Assembly: GCA_030695945.1 (NCBI GenBank)
Contig: JAUYOG010000053.1
Coordinates: 124,001 to 188,000, forward strand
Source: Ramlibacter sp.
GTDB taxonomy: Bacteria > Pseudomonadota > Gammaproteobacteria > Burkholderiales > Burkholderiaceae_C
Direction: 5' to 3'
DNA length: 64,000 nucleotides
The notes below the pieces were generated by a model, which worked only from the letters and a program-made list of their open reading frames with translations, did not search any database and was not told where the DNA came from. Both the position numbers and the translations under genes were made by a program. The number at the start of each line of letters is the position of its first letter. Position 1 is the stretch's first letter. Shown here piece after piece: positions 1 through 8,423 of this stretch.

Positions 1-2
1 TG

Positions 3-869
3 GCGCTCGGCTTCGTGCTGATCTTCAAGGCCTCCGGCGTCTTCAACTTCGCTCAGGGGGCGATGGTGCTGTTCGCGGCGTTGGCGATGGCCCGCTTCAC
101 GGAGTGGCTGCCGCAGTGGACCGGCATCCAGAACCTGTTCGTGGTCGGGCTGGTGGCAGTCGTCCTGTCCGGCGCCGTGATGTTCATCATGGCGTGGCTG
201 GTCGAGCGCCTCGTGCTGCGCCAGCTGGTCAACCAGGAAGGCGCGACGCTGCTGATGGCGACCCTGGGCATCGCCTACTTCATCGACGGCCTGGGCCAGA
301 CCATCTTCGGCAGCGACATCTACAAGATCGACATCGGCATGCCCAAGGAGCCGGTGATGGCGTTCGAGAACACCTTCCCCGGTGGCATCCTGGTGAGCAA
401 GGAAGACATGATCGCCGCGGCCATCGCCGCGGCCCTCGTGCTGCTGCTCACGCTGTTCTTCCAGAAGACGGGCACCGGCCGCGCGCTGCGCGCGGTCGCC
501 GACGACCACCAGGCCGCGCAATCCATCGGCATCCCCCTCAACCGCATCTGGGTGATCGTCTGGTGCGTGGCCGGCGTGGTCGCCCTGGTGGCCGGCGTGA
601 TCTGGGGAAGCAAGCTGGGCGTGCAGTTCTCGCTGGCCACCGTCGCGATGCGGGCGCTGCCGGTCGTGATCCTGGGCGGCCTCACTTCGGTGCCCGGCGC
701 CATCATCGGGGGCCTGATCATCGGCGTCGGCGAGAAGGTGTCCGAGGTCTACCTCGGCCCGTATGTCGGCGGCGGCATCGAGATCTGGTTCGCCTACGTC
801 CTCGCGCTGCTGTTCCTGCTGGTGCGCCCGCAGGGTTTGTTCGGCGAGAAAATTATCGATCGGGTCTGA
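3..869 (+). CDS. livH: Branched-chain amino acid-type ABC transporter permease (LivH), 5' end outside window
   Basis: Inner-membrane permease of a HAAT-family ABC importer. The frame is open to the left edge and the residues before the track's GTG start (ALGF...) already belong to the conserved LivH N-terminal segment, so the true start lies upstream of the window. Visible are the GVFNFAQG motif after the first membrane helix, several hydrophobic helices, and the EAA-like stretch MRALPVVILGGLTSVPGA near the C-terminus. The stop is 1 nt before the livM start, so the two are co-transcribed. The second ATPase, livG, is not seen downstream and is probably just upstream. Substrate is unknown; the neighbouring CoA ligase suggests an organic or aromatic acid rather than leucine. 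Confidence 0.9.
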   Translation, partial: ALGFVLIFKASGVFNFAQGAMVLFAALAMARFTEWLPQWTGIQNLFVVGLVAVVLSGAVMFIMAWLVERLVLRQLVNQEGATLLMATLGIAYFIDGLGQTIFGSDIYKIDIGMPKEPVMAFENTFPGGILVSKEDMIAAAIAAALVLLLTLFFQKTGTGRALRAVADDHQAAQSIGIPLNRIWVIVWCVAGVVALVAGVIWGSKLGVQFSLATVAMRALPVVILGGLTSVPGAIIGGLIIGVGEKVSEVYLGPYVGGGIEIWFAYVLALLFLLVRPQGLFGEKIIDRV

Positions 870-870
870 C

Positions 871-1947
871 ATGCTCTACAGAGAAAACGGCCAGTTCAAG
901 ACGACCTACCGCGCCGACCAGCAGATCTTCCCGATCGCGCAGGACCGGCTGTTCATCCTCGCGGCGGTGCTGTTCGCCTTCGTGGTGGTGCCCGCCATCG
1001 CCAGCGACTACACCTTCCGCGCCCTGCTGATCCCCTTCGCGATCATGTCGCTCGCCGCGCTAGGCGTGAACGTCCTGGTGGGTTACTGCGGGCAGATCTC
1101 GCTCGGGTCGGGCGCGTTCATGGCGGTGGGCGCCTACGGCGCCTACAACTTCTTCGTGCGCATTCCGGACATGCCGCTCATCCCGGCACTCATCCTCGGC
1201 GGGCTGTGCTCGACGGCGTTCGGGATCCTGTTCGGCCTGCCGAGCCTGCGCGTGAAGGGCCTGTACCTGGCGGTGGCGACCCTGGCCGCCCAGTTCTTCG
1301 CCGACTGGATGTTCCTGCGCATCAAGTGGTTCACGCTGAACACGCCCTCGGGCTCGGTGTCGGTCTCGGGGATGCAGGTGTTCGGCTACCCGATCGACAG
1401 CCCGACGAGCAAGTACCTGCTGTGCCTGTCGATCCTGGTGGTCATGGGTATCGCGGCCAAGAACCTCGTGCGCAGCGCGATCGGGCGCGAATGGATGGCC
1501 ATCCGCGACATGGACGTGGCGGCGGCCGTGATCGGCATCCGGCCGATGTACGCCAAGCTCAGCGCCTTCGCCGTCAGCTCCTTCATCATCGGCGTGGCCG
1601 GCGCGCTCTGGGGCTTCGTCTACCTGGGCGCGTGGGAACCCGCGGCGTTCTCCGCCGACATGTCGTTCCGGCTGCTGTTCATGGTGATCATCGGCGGCCT
1701 CGGCTCGATCATGGGCAGCTTCTTCGGCGCGGCGTTCATCGTGCTGCTGCCGATCGCGCTCAACCAGTTCCTGCCGGTGCTGCTCGGCGTCTTCGGGATC
1801 GAGATTTCCACGGCGGGCATCTCGCATGCCGAGCTGATCATCTTCGGCGGCCTGATCGTGTGGTTCCTGATCGTGGAGCCGCATGGCCTGGCCAAACTGT
1901 GGTCGACCGGCAAGCAGAAGCTTCGCCTGTGGCCGTTCCCCCATTGA
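871..1947 (+). CDS. livM: Branched-chain amino acid-type ABC transporter permease (LivM)
   Basis: Second inner-membrane permease, 358 aa when started at the ATG 1 nt after the livH stop; the track ORF beginning at 763 reads back into livH. Family marks are LGVNVLVGYCGQISLGSGAFMAVGAYGAY in the N-terminal third (quoted in parts: GYCGQISLGSGAFMAVGAYG) and the transmembrane-domain loop near IRDMDVAAAVIGIRP. It pairs with LivH to form the channel. The hydrophilic N-terminus of about 25 residues before the first helix is typical for LivM relatives that accept non-amino-acid substrates. Operon order livH-livM-binding protein-livF supports the call. Confidence 0.92.
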   Translation: MLYRENGQFKTTYRADQQIFPIAQDRLFILAAVLFAFVVVPAIASDYTFRALLIPFAIMSLAALGVNVLVGYCGQISLGSGAFMAVGAYGAYNFFVRIPDMPLIPALILGGLCSTAFGILFGLPSLRVKGLYLAVATLAAQFFADWMFLRIKWFTLNTPSGSVSVSGMQVFGYPIDSPTSKYLLCLSILVVMGIAAKNLVRSAIGREWMAIRDMDVAAAVIGIRPMYAKLSAFAVSSFIIGVAGALWGFVYLGAWEPAAFSADMSFRLLFMVIIGGLGSIMGSFFGAAFIVLLPIALNQFLPVLLGVFGIEISTAGISHAELIIFGGLIVWFLIVEPHGLAKLWSTGKQKLRLWPFPH

Positions 1948-2008
1948 AGAGTCCTGGTAGCAGGCAAACCCGGCACCGCAAGTGCCTCATTAAAGTAGGA
2001 GACGACTC

Positions 2009-3325
2009 ATGAAACTGCGCAATTTCGCACTGGCAGCTTGCCTGGCGGCCGTGGGGCTCACGGCCTTCGCCCAGCCCAAGGAGCAATTCTTCCCCGCCTT
2101 GCCGTACCGCACCGGGCCGTTCGCGCCCAACGGCGTGCCGTGGGCCAACGGCTATCTCGACTACCTCAAGCTGGTCAACGCACGCGGCGGCATCAACGGC
2201 GTGAAGATCATTTTCGAGGAGTGCGAAACCGCCTACGACACCGCCCGCGGCGTCGAGTGCTACGAGCGCCTGAAGGGCAAGCACGGCGGCGCGTCGCTGT
2301 TCCAGCCGCTGTCCACCGGCATCACCTTCGCACTGACCGAAAAGGCCCCCGGCGACAAGATCCCCCTGATCACTGCCGGCTACGGCCGCAGCGAAAGCGC
2401 CGACGGCGGCGTGTTCAAGTGGAACTTCCCGCTGGCCGGCACCTACTGGATGGCGGCCGACGTGCTGGTGCAGTACCTCGGCAAGAAGGAAGGCGGCCTG
2501 GACAAGCTCAAGGGCAAGAAGATCACGCTGGTCTACCACGACAGCCCGTACGGCAAGGAGCCGATCCCGCTGCTGCAGGAGCGCAGCAAGATGCACGGCT
2601 TCGACCTCCAGCTGCTGCCCGTCGCCTCCCCCGGCATCGAGCAGAAAGCCACGTGGCTGCAGATCCGGCAGAACCGTCCGGACTACGTGCTGCTGTGGGG
2701 CTGGGGCGTGATGAACTCCACGGCCATCAAGGAAGCGCAGGCCACGGGCTACCCGCGCGAAAAGATGTACGGGGTGTGGTGGTCGGGCGCGGAGCCGGAC
2801 GTCAAGGACGTGGGCGACGGCGCCAAGGGCTACAACTCGATCGCGATGCAGCACGGCGCCGAGCCCCAGTCGGCCGTCGTGAAGGAAATCCTCGAGAAGG
2901 TCCATGGCAAGGGCCAGGGCACCGGGCCGAAGGAGGACGTGGGCCAGGTGCTCTACATGCGCGGCGCCATGAGCGCGATGATGGCCGTGGAAGGCGTCCG
3001 CGCCGCCCAGGAGCGCTTCGGCAAGGGCAAGTGGATGAGCGGTGAGCAGGTGCGTTGGGGCCTGGAGAACCTGAACCTGACGCAACCCAAGCTCGACGCG
3101 CTGGGCTTCAAGGGCGTGATGCGCCCGATCAGCACGTCGTGCATGGACCACCAGGGTGCGAACTGGGCTCGCATCCACACCTGGGACGGCAAAAAATGGA
3201 ACTTCACCTCCGACTGGCTGCAGGCCGACGAGCAGGTGCTCAAGCCCATGATCAAGCAGACGGCCGACAAGTACGCCGCCGAGAAGAAGCTGCAGCGCCG
3301 CACTCCGGCTGACTGTCAGTCCTGA
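2009..3325 (+). CDS. ABC transporter periplasmic substrate-binding protein (LivK-like)
   Basis: Periplasmic receptor of the liv-type importer, 438 aa, type I periplasmic-binding fold (Peripla_BP_6). A signal peptide is clear: MKLRNFALAACLAAVGLTAFA followed by QPK. A TAGGAG ribosome-binding site lies 8 nt before the ATG. The body begins with the pocket-forming region LPYRTGPFAPNGVPWANG and has the usual two-lobed pattern of alternating strands. It is longer than E. coli LivK (about 370 aa), as in the urea/aromatic-acid receptors of Burkholderiales. It sits between livM and livF, and a dense hairpin array follows its stop codon. Ligand cannot be deduced. Confidence 0.88.
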   Translation: MKLRNFALAACLAAVGLTAFAQPKEQFFPALPYRTGPFAPNGVPWANGYLDYLKLVNARGGINGVKIIFEECETAYDTARGVECYERLKGKHGGASLFQPLSTGITFALTEKAPGDKIPLITAGYGRSESADGGVFKWNFPLAGTYWMAADVLVQYLGKKEGGLDKLKGKKITLVYHDSPYGKEPIPLLQERSKMHGFDLQLLPVASPGIEQKATWLQIRQNRPDYVLLWGWGVMNSTAIKEAQATGYPREKMYGVWWSGAEPDVKDVGDGAKGYNSIAMQHGAEPQSAVVKEILEKVHGKGQGTGPKEDVGQVLYMRGAMSAMMAVEGVRAAQERFGKGKWMSGEQVRWGLENLNLTQPKLDALGFKGVMRPISTSCMDHQGANWARIHTWDGKKWNFTSDWLQADEQVLKPMIKQTADKYAAEKKLQRRTPADCQS

Positions 3326-3490
3326 CGGCCTGACCGTCAGCCTTCGTGCGGCGCCTTGCGCCCGTACGGAGGCACCCTCCCCGGGCCCCTCCCGCCAGGC
3401 GGGAGGGGTAGCGGACCCCAAGGGTCCGCAGGTTGCGGCTCTGACGAGCCGCCAATCGAAAGGGACGCGCTGCGCGCTCCTTTCGATTGG
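3322..3490 (+). repeat. Array of five stem-loops between binding-protein gene and livF
   Basis: Five separate inverted repeats lie end to end. CTGACGG/CCGTCAG (3322-3340) overlaps the stop codon. CCCCTCCCGCC/GGCGGGAGGGG is at 3386-3408. GCGGACCC/GGGTCCGC is at 3411-3429. GCGGCTC/GAGCCGC is at 3435-3452. CCAATCGAAAGG/CCTTTCGATTGG, with an inner CGCGC/GCGCG, is at 3452-3490. No U-run follows, so none looks like a classical terminator. Such intercistronic structures often protect the upstream mRNA from 3' exonucleases and so raise receptor expression relative to the ATPase; that role is inferred. Confidence 0.75.
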
Positions 3491-3507
3491 TGAAACCAAG
3501 GAATCCC

Positions 3508-4317
3508 ATGGATCCAAAGAAAATCGTTCTTGACGTCAACGGCATCGAGGTGATCTACAACCACGTGATCCTCGTGCTCAAGGGCGTCTCGCTGCAGGTG
3601 CCCGAAGGCGGCATCGTGGCCATCCTGGGCGGCAACGGCGCGGGCAAGACCACGACGCTGCGCGCGGTGTCCAACCTGCTCAAGGGCGAGCGCGGCGCCG
3701 TGACCAAGGGCTCGATCGAGCTGCGCGGCGAGCGCATCGAGAACCTCACGCCGGCCGACCTCGTCCAACGCGGCGTCGTGCAGGTGATGGAGGGCCGGCA
3801 CTGCTTCGCCCACCTCACGATCGAGGAGAACCTGCTCACCGGCGCCTACACGCGCAAGAGCAAGGCCGAGGTGGCCAACAACCTGGACAAGGTGTACACG
3901 TATTTCCCCCGCCTGAAGACGCGCCGCACTTCGCAGGCCGCCTACACCTCGGGCGGCGAGCAGCAGATGTGCGCGATCGGCCGCGCGCTGATGGCGAGCC
4001 CCAGCATGGTGCTGCTGGACGAACCCTCGATGGGGCTGGCGCCCCAGATCGTGCAGGAGGTGTTCGGCATCGTGAAGGACCTGAACACCAAGGAGAAGGT
4101 CACCTTCCTGCTGGCCGAGCAGAACACCAACATGGCCCTGAAGTACTCGGACTACGGCTACATCATGGAGAGCGGCCGCGTCGTGATGGACGGGCCGGCC
4201 GCCGAGCTGGCCACGAACGAGGACGTCAAGGAGTTCTACCTGGGCGTGGGCGGCGGCGAGCGCAAGAGCTTCCGCGACGTGAAGAGCTACAAGCGCCGCA
4301 AGCGCTGGTTGGCGTGA
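3508..4317 (+). CDS. livF: Branched-chain amino acid-type ABC transporter ATP-binding protein (LivF)
   Basis: Cytoplasmic ATPase, 269 aa. Walker A is GGNGAGKTT, the Q-loop region is VQVMEGRHCFAHLTIEENL, the signature is SGGEQQM, and Walker B is MVLLDEPSMGLAP followed by the H-loop area LLAEQN (the switch His is replaced by Q, as is normal in LivF). The ATG at 3508 was chosen because AAGGAA lies 6 nt upstream; the track's GTG at 3487 lies inside the last hairpin of the preceding array. It is separated from the binding-protein gene by 182 nt of hairpins but is on the same strand and most likely in the same operon. Confidence 0.92.
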   Translation: MDPKKIVLDVNGIEVIYNHVILVLKGVSLQVPEGGIVAILGGNGAGKTTTLRAVSNLLKGERGAVTKGSIELRGERIENLTPADLVQRGVVQVMEGRHCFAHLTIEENLLTGAYTRKSKAEVANNLDKVYTYFPRLKTRRTSQAAYTSGGEQQMCAIGRALMASPSMVLLDEPSMGLAPQIVQEVFGIVKDLNTKEKVTFLLAEQNTNMALKYSDYGYIMESGRVVMDGPAAELATNEDVKEFYLGVGGGERKSFRDVKSYKRRKRWLA

Positions 4318-4348
4318 CCCACCCCGAAGCGCAAACCGAGGACATGCG

Positions 4349-5596
4349 ATGACGGACTTTTACGACGCGCTGGAACAGCGCGATCCCGCACAAAGGGAAG
4401 CCCAGCTGATGGCGGCCTTGCCGCAGCAGGTGGCGCATGCGCAGCAGAATACGGCCGCGTTCGCACAGGCGCTTGCCAGCGTCTATGCGGCCACGGTCAC
4501 CTCGCGCGAGGCCCTCGCCCGCCTGCCTGTCACGCGCAAGCCCGAACTGCTGGAACGCCAGAAAGCGAACCGGCAAGCCGATCCGTTCGGCGGCTTCTCG
4601 ACCCTCGTCCGGGGCCCGAAGATGCCCCGCGTCTACGCTTCGCCCGGGCCGATCTATGAGCCCGAGGGCAGCGGCAAGGATTACTGGCGCATGGCGCGCG
4701 CGATCTTCGCGGCGGGTTTCCGCAGCGGCGACCTGGTGCACAACTCGTTCAGCTATCACATGACGCCCGGCGCGTTCATGATGGAGTCGGGCGCCTTCGC
4801 GGTCGGCTGCACGGTGTTTCCCGCCGGCGTGGGGCAGACCGAGCAGCAATTGCAGGCCATCGCGGAACTGCGGCCCGATGCCTACCTGGGCACCCCGAGT
4901 TTCCTGCGCATCCTGGTCGAGAAGGCCGCGGAGGGCGGCACCGACATTTCCGCCTTGCGCAAGGCGATGACCGGCGGAGAGGCCCTGCCGCCGAGCCTGC
5001 GGGCGTGGTTCGCCGATCGCGGCATCGCCGTGTACCAGAGCTATGCCACGGCCGACCTGGGGCTGATCGCCTACGAGACCCCGTCGAAGGAAGGCATGGT
5101 GGTGGACGAGGGCGTCATCGTCGAGATCGTGCGGCCCGGCACCGGCGACCCGGTGGCTGCCGGCGACGTGGGCGAGGTGGTGGTGACGACGCTCAATCCT
5201 GCTTACCCCTTGATCCGGTTCGGCACCGGCGACCTCTCGGCGGTCCTGCCCGGGACCTGCCCGACCGGCCGTACCAACGCGCGCATCAAGGGCTGGCTCG
5301 GACGCGCCGACCAGACCACGAAGATCCGCGGCATGTTCGTGCATCCCGCTCAGGTCGCGGACATCGCGAAACGCTTCCCCGAGGTGATCAAGGCCCGGCT
5401 GGTGGTCAGCGGCGAAATGGCCAACGACGTGATGACGCTCCAGGTCGAGGCCGCGTCAGCGCCGCAAGGGCTCGACGCGCGCATCGGCGAGGCCATCCGC
5501 GACGTCACGAAACTGCGGGGCGACGTCCAGCTGCTGCAGCCGGGCAGCCTGCCCAACGACGGCAAGGTGATCGAGGACGCCCGCAGCTACAAGTAG
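4349..5596 (+). CDS. PaaK-like AMP-dependent CoA ligase homologue lacking the P-loop motif
   Basis: 415 aa, related to phenylacetate-CoA ligase. The C-terminal half is well conserved: YQSYATADLGL for the A5 region, LIRFGTGDLSAVLPG for A7, and the hinge GRADQTTKIRGMFVHPAQV, close to the PaaK pattern GRSDD.LIIRG.N.FPSQ. The region that should carry the nucleotide P-loop (SSGTTGKP) instead reads YASPGPIYEPEGSGKDYW, so ATP binding may differ or be lost. Located 31 nt after livF and in the same direction, it probably activates, or once activated, an acid imported by the liv system. It might instead act as a regulator or use another mechanism. Confidence 0.75.
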   Translation: MTDFYDALEQRDPAQREAQLMAALPQQVAHAQQNTAAFAQALASVYAATVTSREALARLPVTRKPELLERQKANRQADPFGGFSTLVRGPKMPRVYASPGPIYEPEGSGKDYWRMARAIFAAGFRSGDLVHNSFSYHMTPGAFMMESGAFAVGCTVFPAGVGQTEQQLQAIAELRPDAYLGTPSFLRILVEKAAEGGTDISALRKAMTGGEALPPSLRAWFADRGIAVYQSYATADLGLIAYETPSKEGMVVDEGVIVEIVRPGTGDPVAAGDVGEVVVTTLNPAYPLIRFGTGDLSAVLPGTCPTGRTNARIKGWLGRADQTTKIRGMFVHPAQVADIAKRFPEVIKARLVVSGEMANDVMTLQVEAASAPQGLDARIGEAIRDVTKLRGDVQLLQPGSLPNDGKVIEDARSYK

Positions 5597-5728
5597 TTGA
5601 GCTGGCTCAAGCCCGGCGCATTCAGCGCCGTCAGGGCTTCCCCGGGGGCGCCCGGTACGTAGTTCCCGTGATGGCAAGCGCTTCGGCGGACTCTACGATC
5701 CGGGGGTCCCATCCAAGGAGTGCTTCCC

Positions 5729-6727
5729 ATGAATACCCTTTTCAAGTCCATCGTGCCCCTGGCCGCCTTGGCGACCGTCGCATTCGCCGCGCAGGCCGCC
5801 GACTACCCCATCAAGGACAAGCCCGTGGCCCTCGTCGTGCCGTTCGCAGCCGGCGGGCCCACCGACCGGGTGGCGCGCGACCTGGCGGAAGCCCTGCGCA
5901 AGGCGTTCGGCGGCGCCACCAGCGTGGTGGTGGAGAACTCCGCGGGCGGCCCCGGCGGGTTGATCGGCGCCAACAAGGTCGCCAAGGCCAACCCGGACGG
6001 CCACACGCTGCTCGTGCACCACATCGCCATGAGCGTGTTCCCCGGACTCGTTCGCAACCTGCCATTCAAGGTGGAAACCGACTTCGAGTACCTGGGCATG
6101 ATCAACGACGTCCCGATGACGCTGATCGGCAAGCCCCAGCTGCCGGCCAACAACTACAAGGAACTGATGACCTGGGTGCAGGCCAACAAGGGCAAGATCA
6201 ACCTGGCCAACGCCGGTATGGCGTCCGCGTCGCACCTGTGCGGCATGCTATGGCAGTCCGCCGTGGGCGTCGACATGACGACGGTCCCGTACAAGGGCAC
6301 CGCGCCGGCCATGACCGACCTGATCGGCGGCCAGGTCGACCTGATGTGCGACCAGACCACCAACACCACCAGCCAGATCGAGGGCAAGAAGGTCAAGGCA
6401 TTCGGCGTCACCACGGCCAAGCGCCTGACGACCCCCGCGCTGAAGGACCTCCCGACGCTGCAGGAGCAGGGCGTCAAGGATTTCCAGATCACGATCTTCC
6501 ACGGCCTGTACGCGCCCAAGGGCACGCCGGCCGATGTCCAGAAGAAGATCAACGACGCCCTGAAGATTGCCCTGAAAGACCCCGATTTCATCAAGAAGCA
6601 GGAAGGCCTGGGCGCGGTGGTGGTGACGGACAAGCGCATGGAGCCGGCCGAGCACAAGAAATTCATCGCGGCCGAGATCGCCAAGATGACCCCGGTCATC
6701 AAGGCCGCCGGCGTCTACGCCGACTGA
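5729..6727 (+). CDS. Bug-family tripartite tricarboxylate transporter periplasmic receptor
   Basis: 332 aa extracytoplasmic solute receptor (TctC/Bug family). A signal peptide ([23 protein letters not shown]) precedes [21 protein letters not shown], the standard Bug N-terminal block, and [32 protein letters not shown] lies 9 nt before this ATG, so the track's GTG three codons upstream is unlikely. The TctA/TctB membrane subunits are not in the window, which is normal in Burkholderiales, where orphan Bug receptors are numerous. Ligand unknown; adjacency to the CoA ligase suggests a carboxylate. Confidence 0.9.
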   Translation: MNTLFKSIVPLAALATVAFAAQAADYPIKDKPVALVVPFAAGGPTDRVARDLAEALRKAFGGATSVVVENSAGGPGGLIGANKVAKANPDGHTLLVHHIAMSVFPGLVRNLPFKVETDFEYLGMINDVPMTLIGKPQLPANNYKELMTWVQANKGKINLANAGMASASHLCGMLWQSAVGVDMTTVPYKGTAPAMTDLIGGQVDLMCDQTTNTTSQIEGKKVKAFGVTTAKRLTTPALKDLPTLQEQGVKDFQITIFHGLYAPKGTPADVQKKINDALKIALKDPDFIKKQEGLGAVVVTDKRMEPAEHKKFIAAEIAKMTPVIKAAGVYAD

Positions 6728-6751
6728 CGGCCTGCGGCCACCCGCTTTTCG

Positions 6752-6774
6752 AAAGCCGCCTTCGGGCGGCTTTT
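6752..6774 (+). terminator. Intrinsic terminator after first Bug gene
   Basis: AAAGCCGCC, a short loop and GGCGGCTTTT form a GC-rich stem followed by a T-run, 25 nt after the stop codon. It separates the two Bug genes into different transcription units. Confidence 0.8.
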
Positions 6775-6842
6775 CGCACTTTCGGGACTGCGAGCGGGCG
6801 GCGAATCATTCACAATGCCCCGAAACCATGAAGGAGCCCGCC

Positions 6843-7844
6843 TTGAAGTACTCATCGACCCGACGCCTTGTCCTTTCCGCCATCGCCGCTGCCGCCGGCT
6901 CCGCAGCCCTGCCCGCTGTTGCGCAGGGCGCATGGCCCAGCAAGCCGGTGAAGATCATCGTGCCGTTCCCGGCCGGGGGCACGACCGACATCCTGGCCCG
7001 CGCGATCGCTCCCGAACTCTCGAAGGCCTTCGGCCAGCAGTTCTTCGTGGATAACCGCGCCGGCGCCGGCGGCAACGTGGGCTCGGAGATCGTGGCGAAG
7101 TCCCCGGCGGACGGCTACACGCTGCTCATGGGCACCGTGGGCACGCACGGCATCAACCGCGCGCTCTACGCCAAGCTCGCCTATGACCCGATCAAGGAAT
7201 TCGCGCCCATCACGCTGGTCGCGGGCGTGCCCAACGTGATGGTGATGCAGACCGAGCGGGCGCGCGCCCTCGGCATCAACACGGTGGCGGACTTCATCAG
7301 GTACGCCAAGGCCAATCCCGGCAAGCTGAACATGGCCTCCAGCGGCAACGGCACGTCCATCCACATGGCGGGCGAGCTGTTCAAGAGCATGAGCGGCACC
7401 TACATGGTCCACTTCCCCTACCGTGGCTCGGGCCCCGCCCTGCTGGACCTGCTGGGCGGCACCATGGACGTGATGTTCGACAACCTGCCCTCGTCGATGC
7501 AGCACATCAAGTCGGGCAAGTTCAAGGCCCTGGCTGTCACCAGCCTGAAGCGTTCGGAAGCTTTGCCCGACGTGCCGACGGTCGCGGAGGCCGCGGGTCT
7601 CAAGGGCTTCGACGCCACGTCGTGGTTCGGCTTGCTGGCGCCGGCCGGCACGCCCCCGGACATCGTCAACCGCATCCAGCAGGAGACGGCCAAGGCGCTG
7701 AACACGCCGGCGATCAAGGAAAAGCTGCTCTCTCAGGGCGCCATCCCCAGCGGCAACACGCCCGCGGAGTTTGCACGCCATATCGAGGCCGAGCACAAGA
7801 AGTGGGCGCCGGTGGTCAAGGCCTCCGGCGCGAAGGTCGACTAA
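6843..7844 (+). CDS. Bug-family tripartite tricarboxylate transporter periplasmic receptor
   Basis: Second Bug receptor, 333 aa from the TTG start. The track begins at an ATG at 6828, but that ATG is fused to the sequence AAGGAG, which is an ideal ribosome-binding site 6 nt before TTG AAG TAC; TTG at 6843 is therefore the likelier start. The signal peptide contains the RR pair [25 protein letters not shown], which resembles a Tat-type n-region. The mature part carries [19 protein letters not shown] and [25 protein letters not shown] (family blocks). Preceded by a terminator, so it is its own unit, and followed by a cluster of stem-loops. Ligand unknown. Confidence 0.88.
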   Translation: MKYSSTRRLVLSAIAAAAGSAALPAVAQGAWPSKPVKIIVPFPAGGTTDILARAIAPELSKAFGQQFFVDNRAGAGGNVGSEIVAKSPADGYTLLMGTVGTHGINRALYAKLAYDPIKEFAPITLVAGVPNVMVMQTERARALGINTVADFIRYAKANPGKLNMASSGNGTSIHMAGELFKSMSGTYMVHFPYRGSGPALLDLLGGTMDVMFDNLPSSMQHIKSGKFKALAVTSLKRSEALPDVPTVAEAAGLKGFDATSWFGLLAPAGTPPDIVNRIQQETAKALNTPAIKEKLLSQGAIPSGNTPAEFARHIEAEHKKWAPVVKASGAKVD

Positions 7845-7849
7845 TGATC

Positions 7850-7881
7850 AAAAGGATATTTCGCAAGCGAAATATCCTTTT
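7850..7881. terminator. Perfect 15-bp stem-loop 5 nt after the Bug stop codon
   Basis: AAAAGGATATTTCGC and its exact complement are separated by only AA, ending in TTTT; the palindrome TGATCA lies on both sides. It could terminate either strand, between the plus-strand Bug gene and the minus-strand DUF1840 gene. Confidence 0.7.
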
Positions 7882-7891
7882 GGCTGATCAG

Positions 7892-8016
7892 TGAGAAAGC
7901 TTGGGGCGGCCCGGCGCTTTCTCAAGCATCAAACAGCCACGAAGCCGCTTCGCGGCAACGAGCGTAAGCAATCCCCGTAGGGGCACCGGCTGCGCGCAAC
8001 AACGTGCAGCGCAGCC
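7892..8016. repeat. Series of four inverted repeats between convergent genes
   Basis: TGAGAAAGC/GCTTTCTCA (7892-7924), GCCGC/GCGGC (7944-7956), CCCC/GGGG (7973-7983) and GGCTGCGC/GCGCAGCC (7988-8016) follow one another. No ORF of note covers this stretch. They lie between two stronger terminator-like hairpins at each side. Confidence 0.6.
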
Positions 8017-8021
8017 TCCTC

Positions 8022-8054
8022 ATGAAAAAGTGCGGCTTTGCCGCATTTTTTCAT
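8022..8054. terminator. Bidirectional intrinsic terminator
   Basis: ATGAAAAAGTGCGGC pairs with GCCGCATTTTTTCAT over 15 bp (one G-U) around a TTT loop. A-tract and T-tract on opposite sides let it work on both strands for the convergent Bug and DUF1840/cfa units. Confidence 0.8.
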
Positions 8055-8065
8055 CTGACCAGGAC

Positions 8066-8094
8066 ACATTGAAAACGCGCAGCGTTTTCAATGT
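8066..8094. terminator. Perfect 13-bp stem-loop 5 nt after DUF1840 stop
   Basis: ACATTGAAAACGC and its exact complement flank the loop GCA. It is immediately downstream of the DUF1840 stop codon on the minus strand and has no long U-run, so it may be a 3'-end stabiliser rather than a terminator. Confidence 0.6.
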
Positions 8095-8099
8095 GAATG

Positions 8100-8423
8100 T
8101 CATACACCCCAGACGATCTCCTTGCCGGCCTTCTGGCAGCGGCGGAGCATGTCGAGGAAGGGAACGGCGCGCTGGCGCAGGGAGACGACGTCGAAGCGCG
8201 GCGGCGTATCGCCCTTGGCCTTGGCCTCGTCGGCGATGGCCTGCTGGTCGGCCTCCTCCTTCGCGATCGCGGCTTCCAGCGAGCTGATGGCGGCGGGCAT
8301 TTCGCCGGGGAGGATGATGCCCTTCGGGCCGGGATCCTTGCCGATGATCTCGAGCACGCGCCGGCCGTTCGGCTCGAGCATGATCAGATCGCCGGCCGCC
8401 TTGGATTTGAATTTGAAGAGCAT
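8100..8423 (-). CDS. DUF1840 domain-containing protein
   Basis: 107 aa, cytoplasmic, function unknown. It matches the DUF1840 pattern found mainly in Betaproteobacteria: MLFKFKSKAAGDLIMLEPNG at the start, then RRVLEIIGKDPGPKGIILPG, a helical alanine/glutamate-rich middle, and an RRCQKAGKEIVWGV end. Its ATG shares one base with the cfa stop codon (TGATG), so it is translationally coupled to the fatty-acid cyclopropanation gene and is probably made under the same conditions. Nothing in the sequence shows a catalytic site. Confidence 0.85.
   Translation of the reverse strand: MLFKFKSKAAGDLIMLEPNGRRVLEIIGKDPGPKGIILPGEMPAAISSLEAAIAKEEADQQAIADEAKAKGDTPPRFDVVSLRQRAVPFLDMLRRCQKAGKEIVWGV

Noticed and set aside
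3322-3490. CRISPR array
   Set aside because: The repeats are different hairpins, not copies of one repeat with spacers; no cas genes in the window.
1838-3517. 559-aa minus-strand ORF
   Set aside because: Lies antisense to livM and the binding-protein gene; low-complexity His/Arg/Leu composition typical of high-GC shadow frames.
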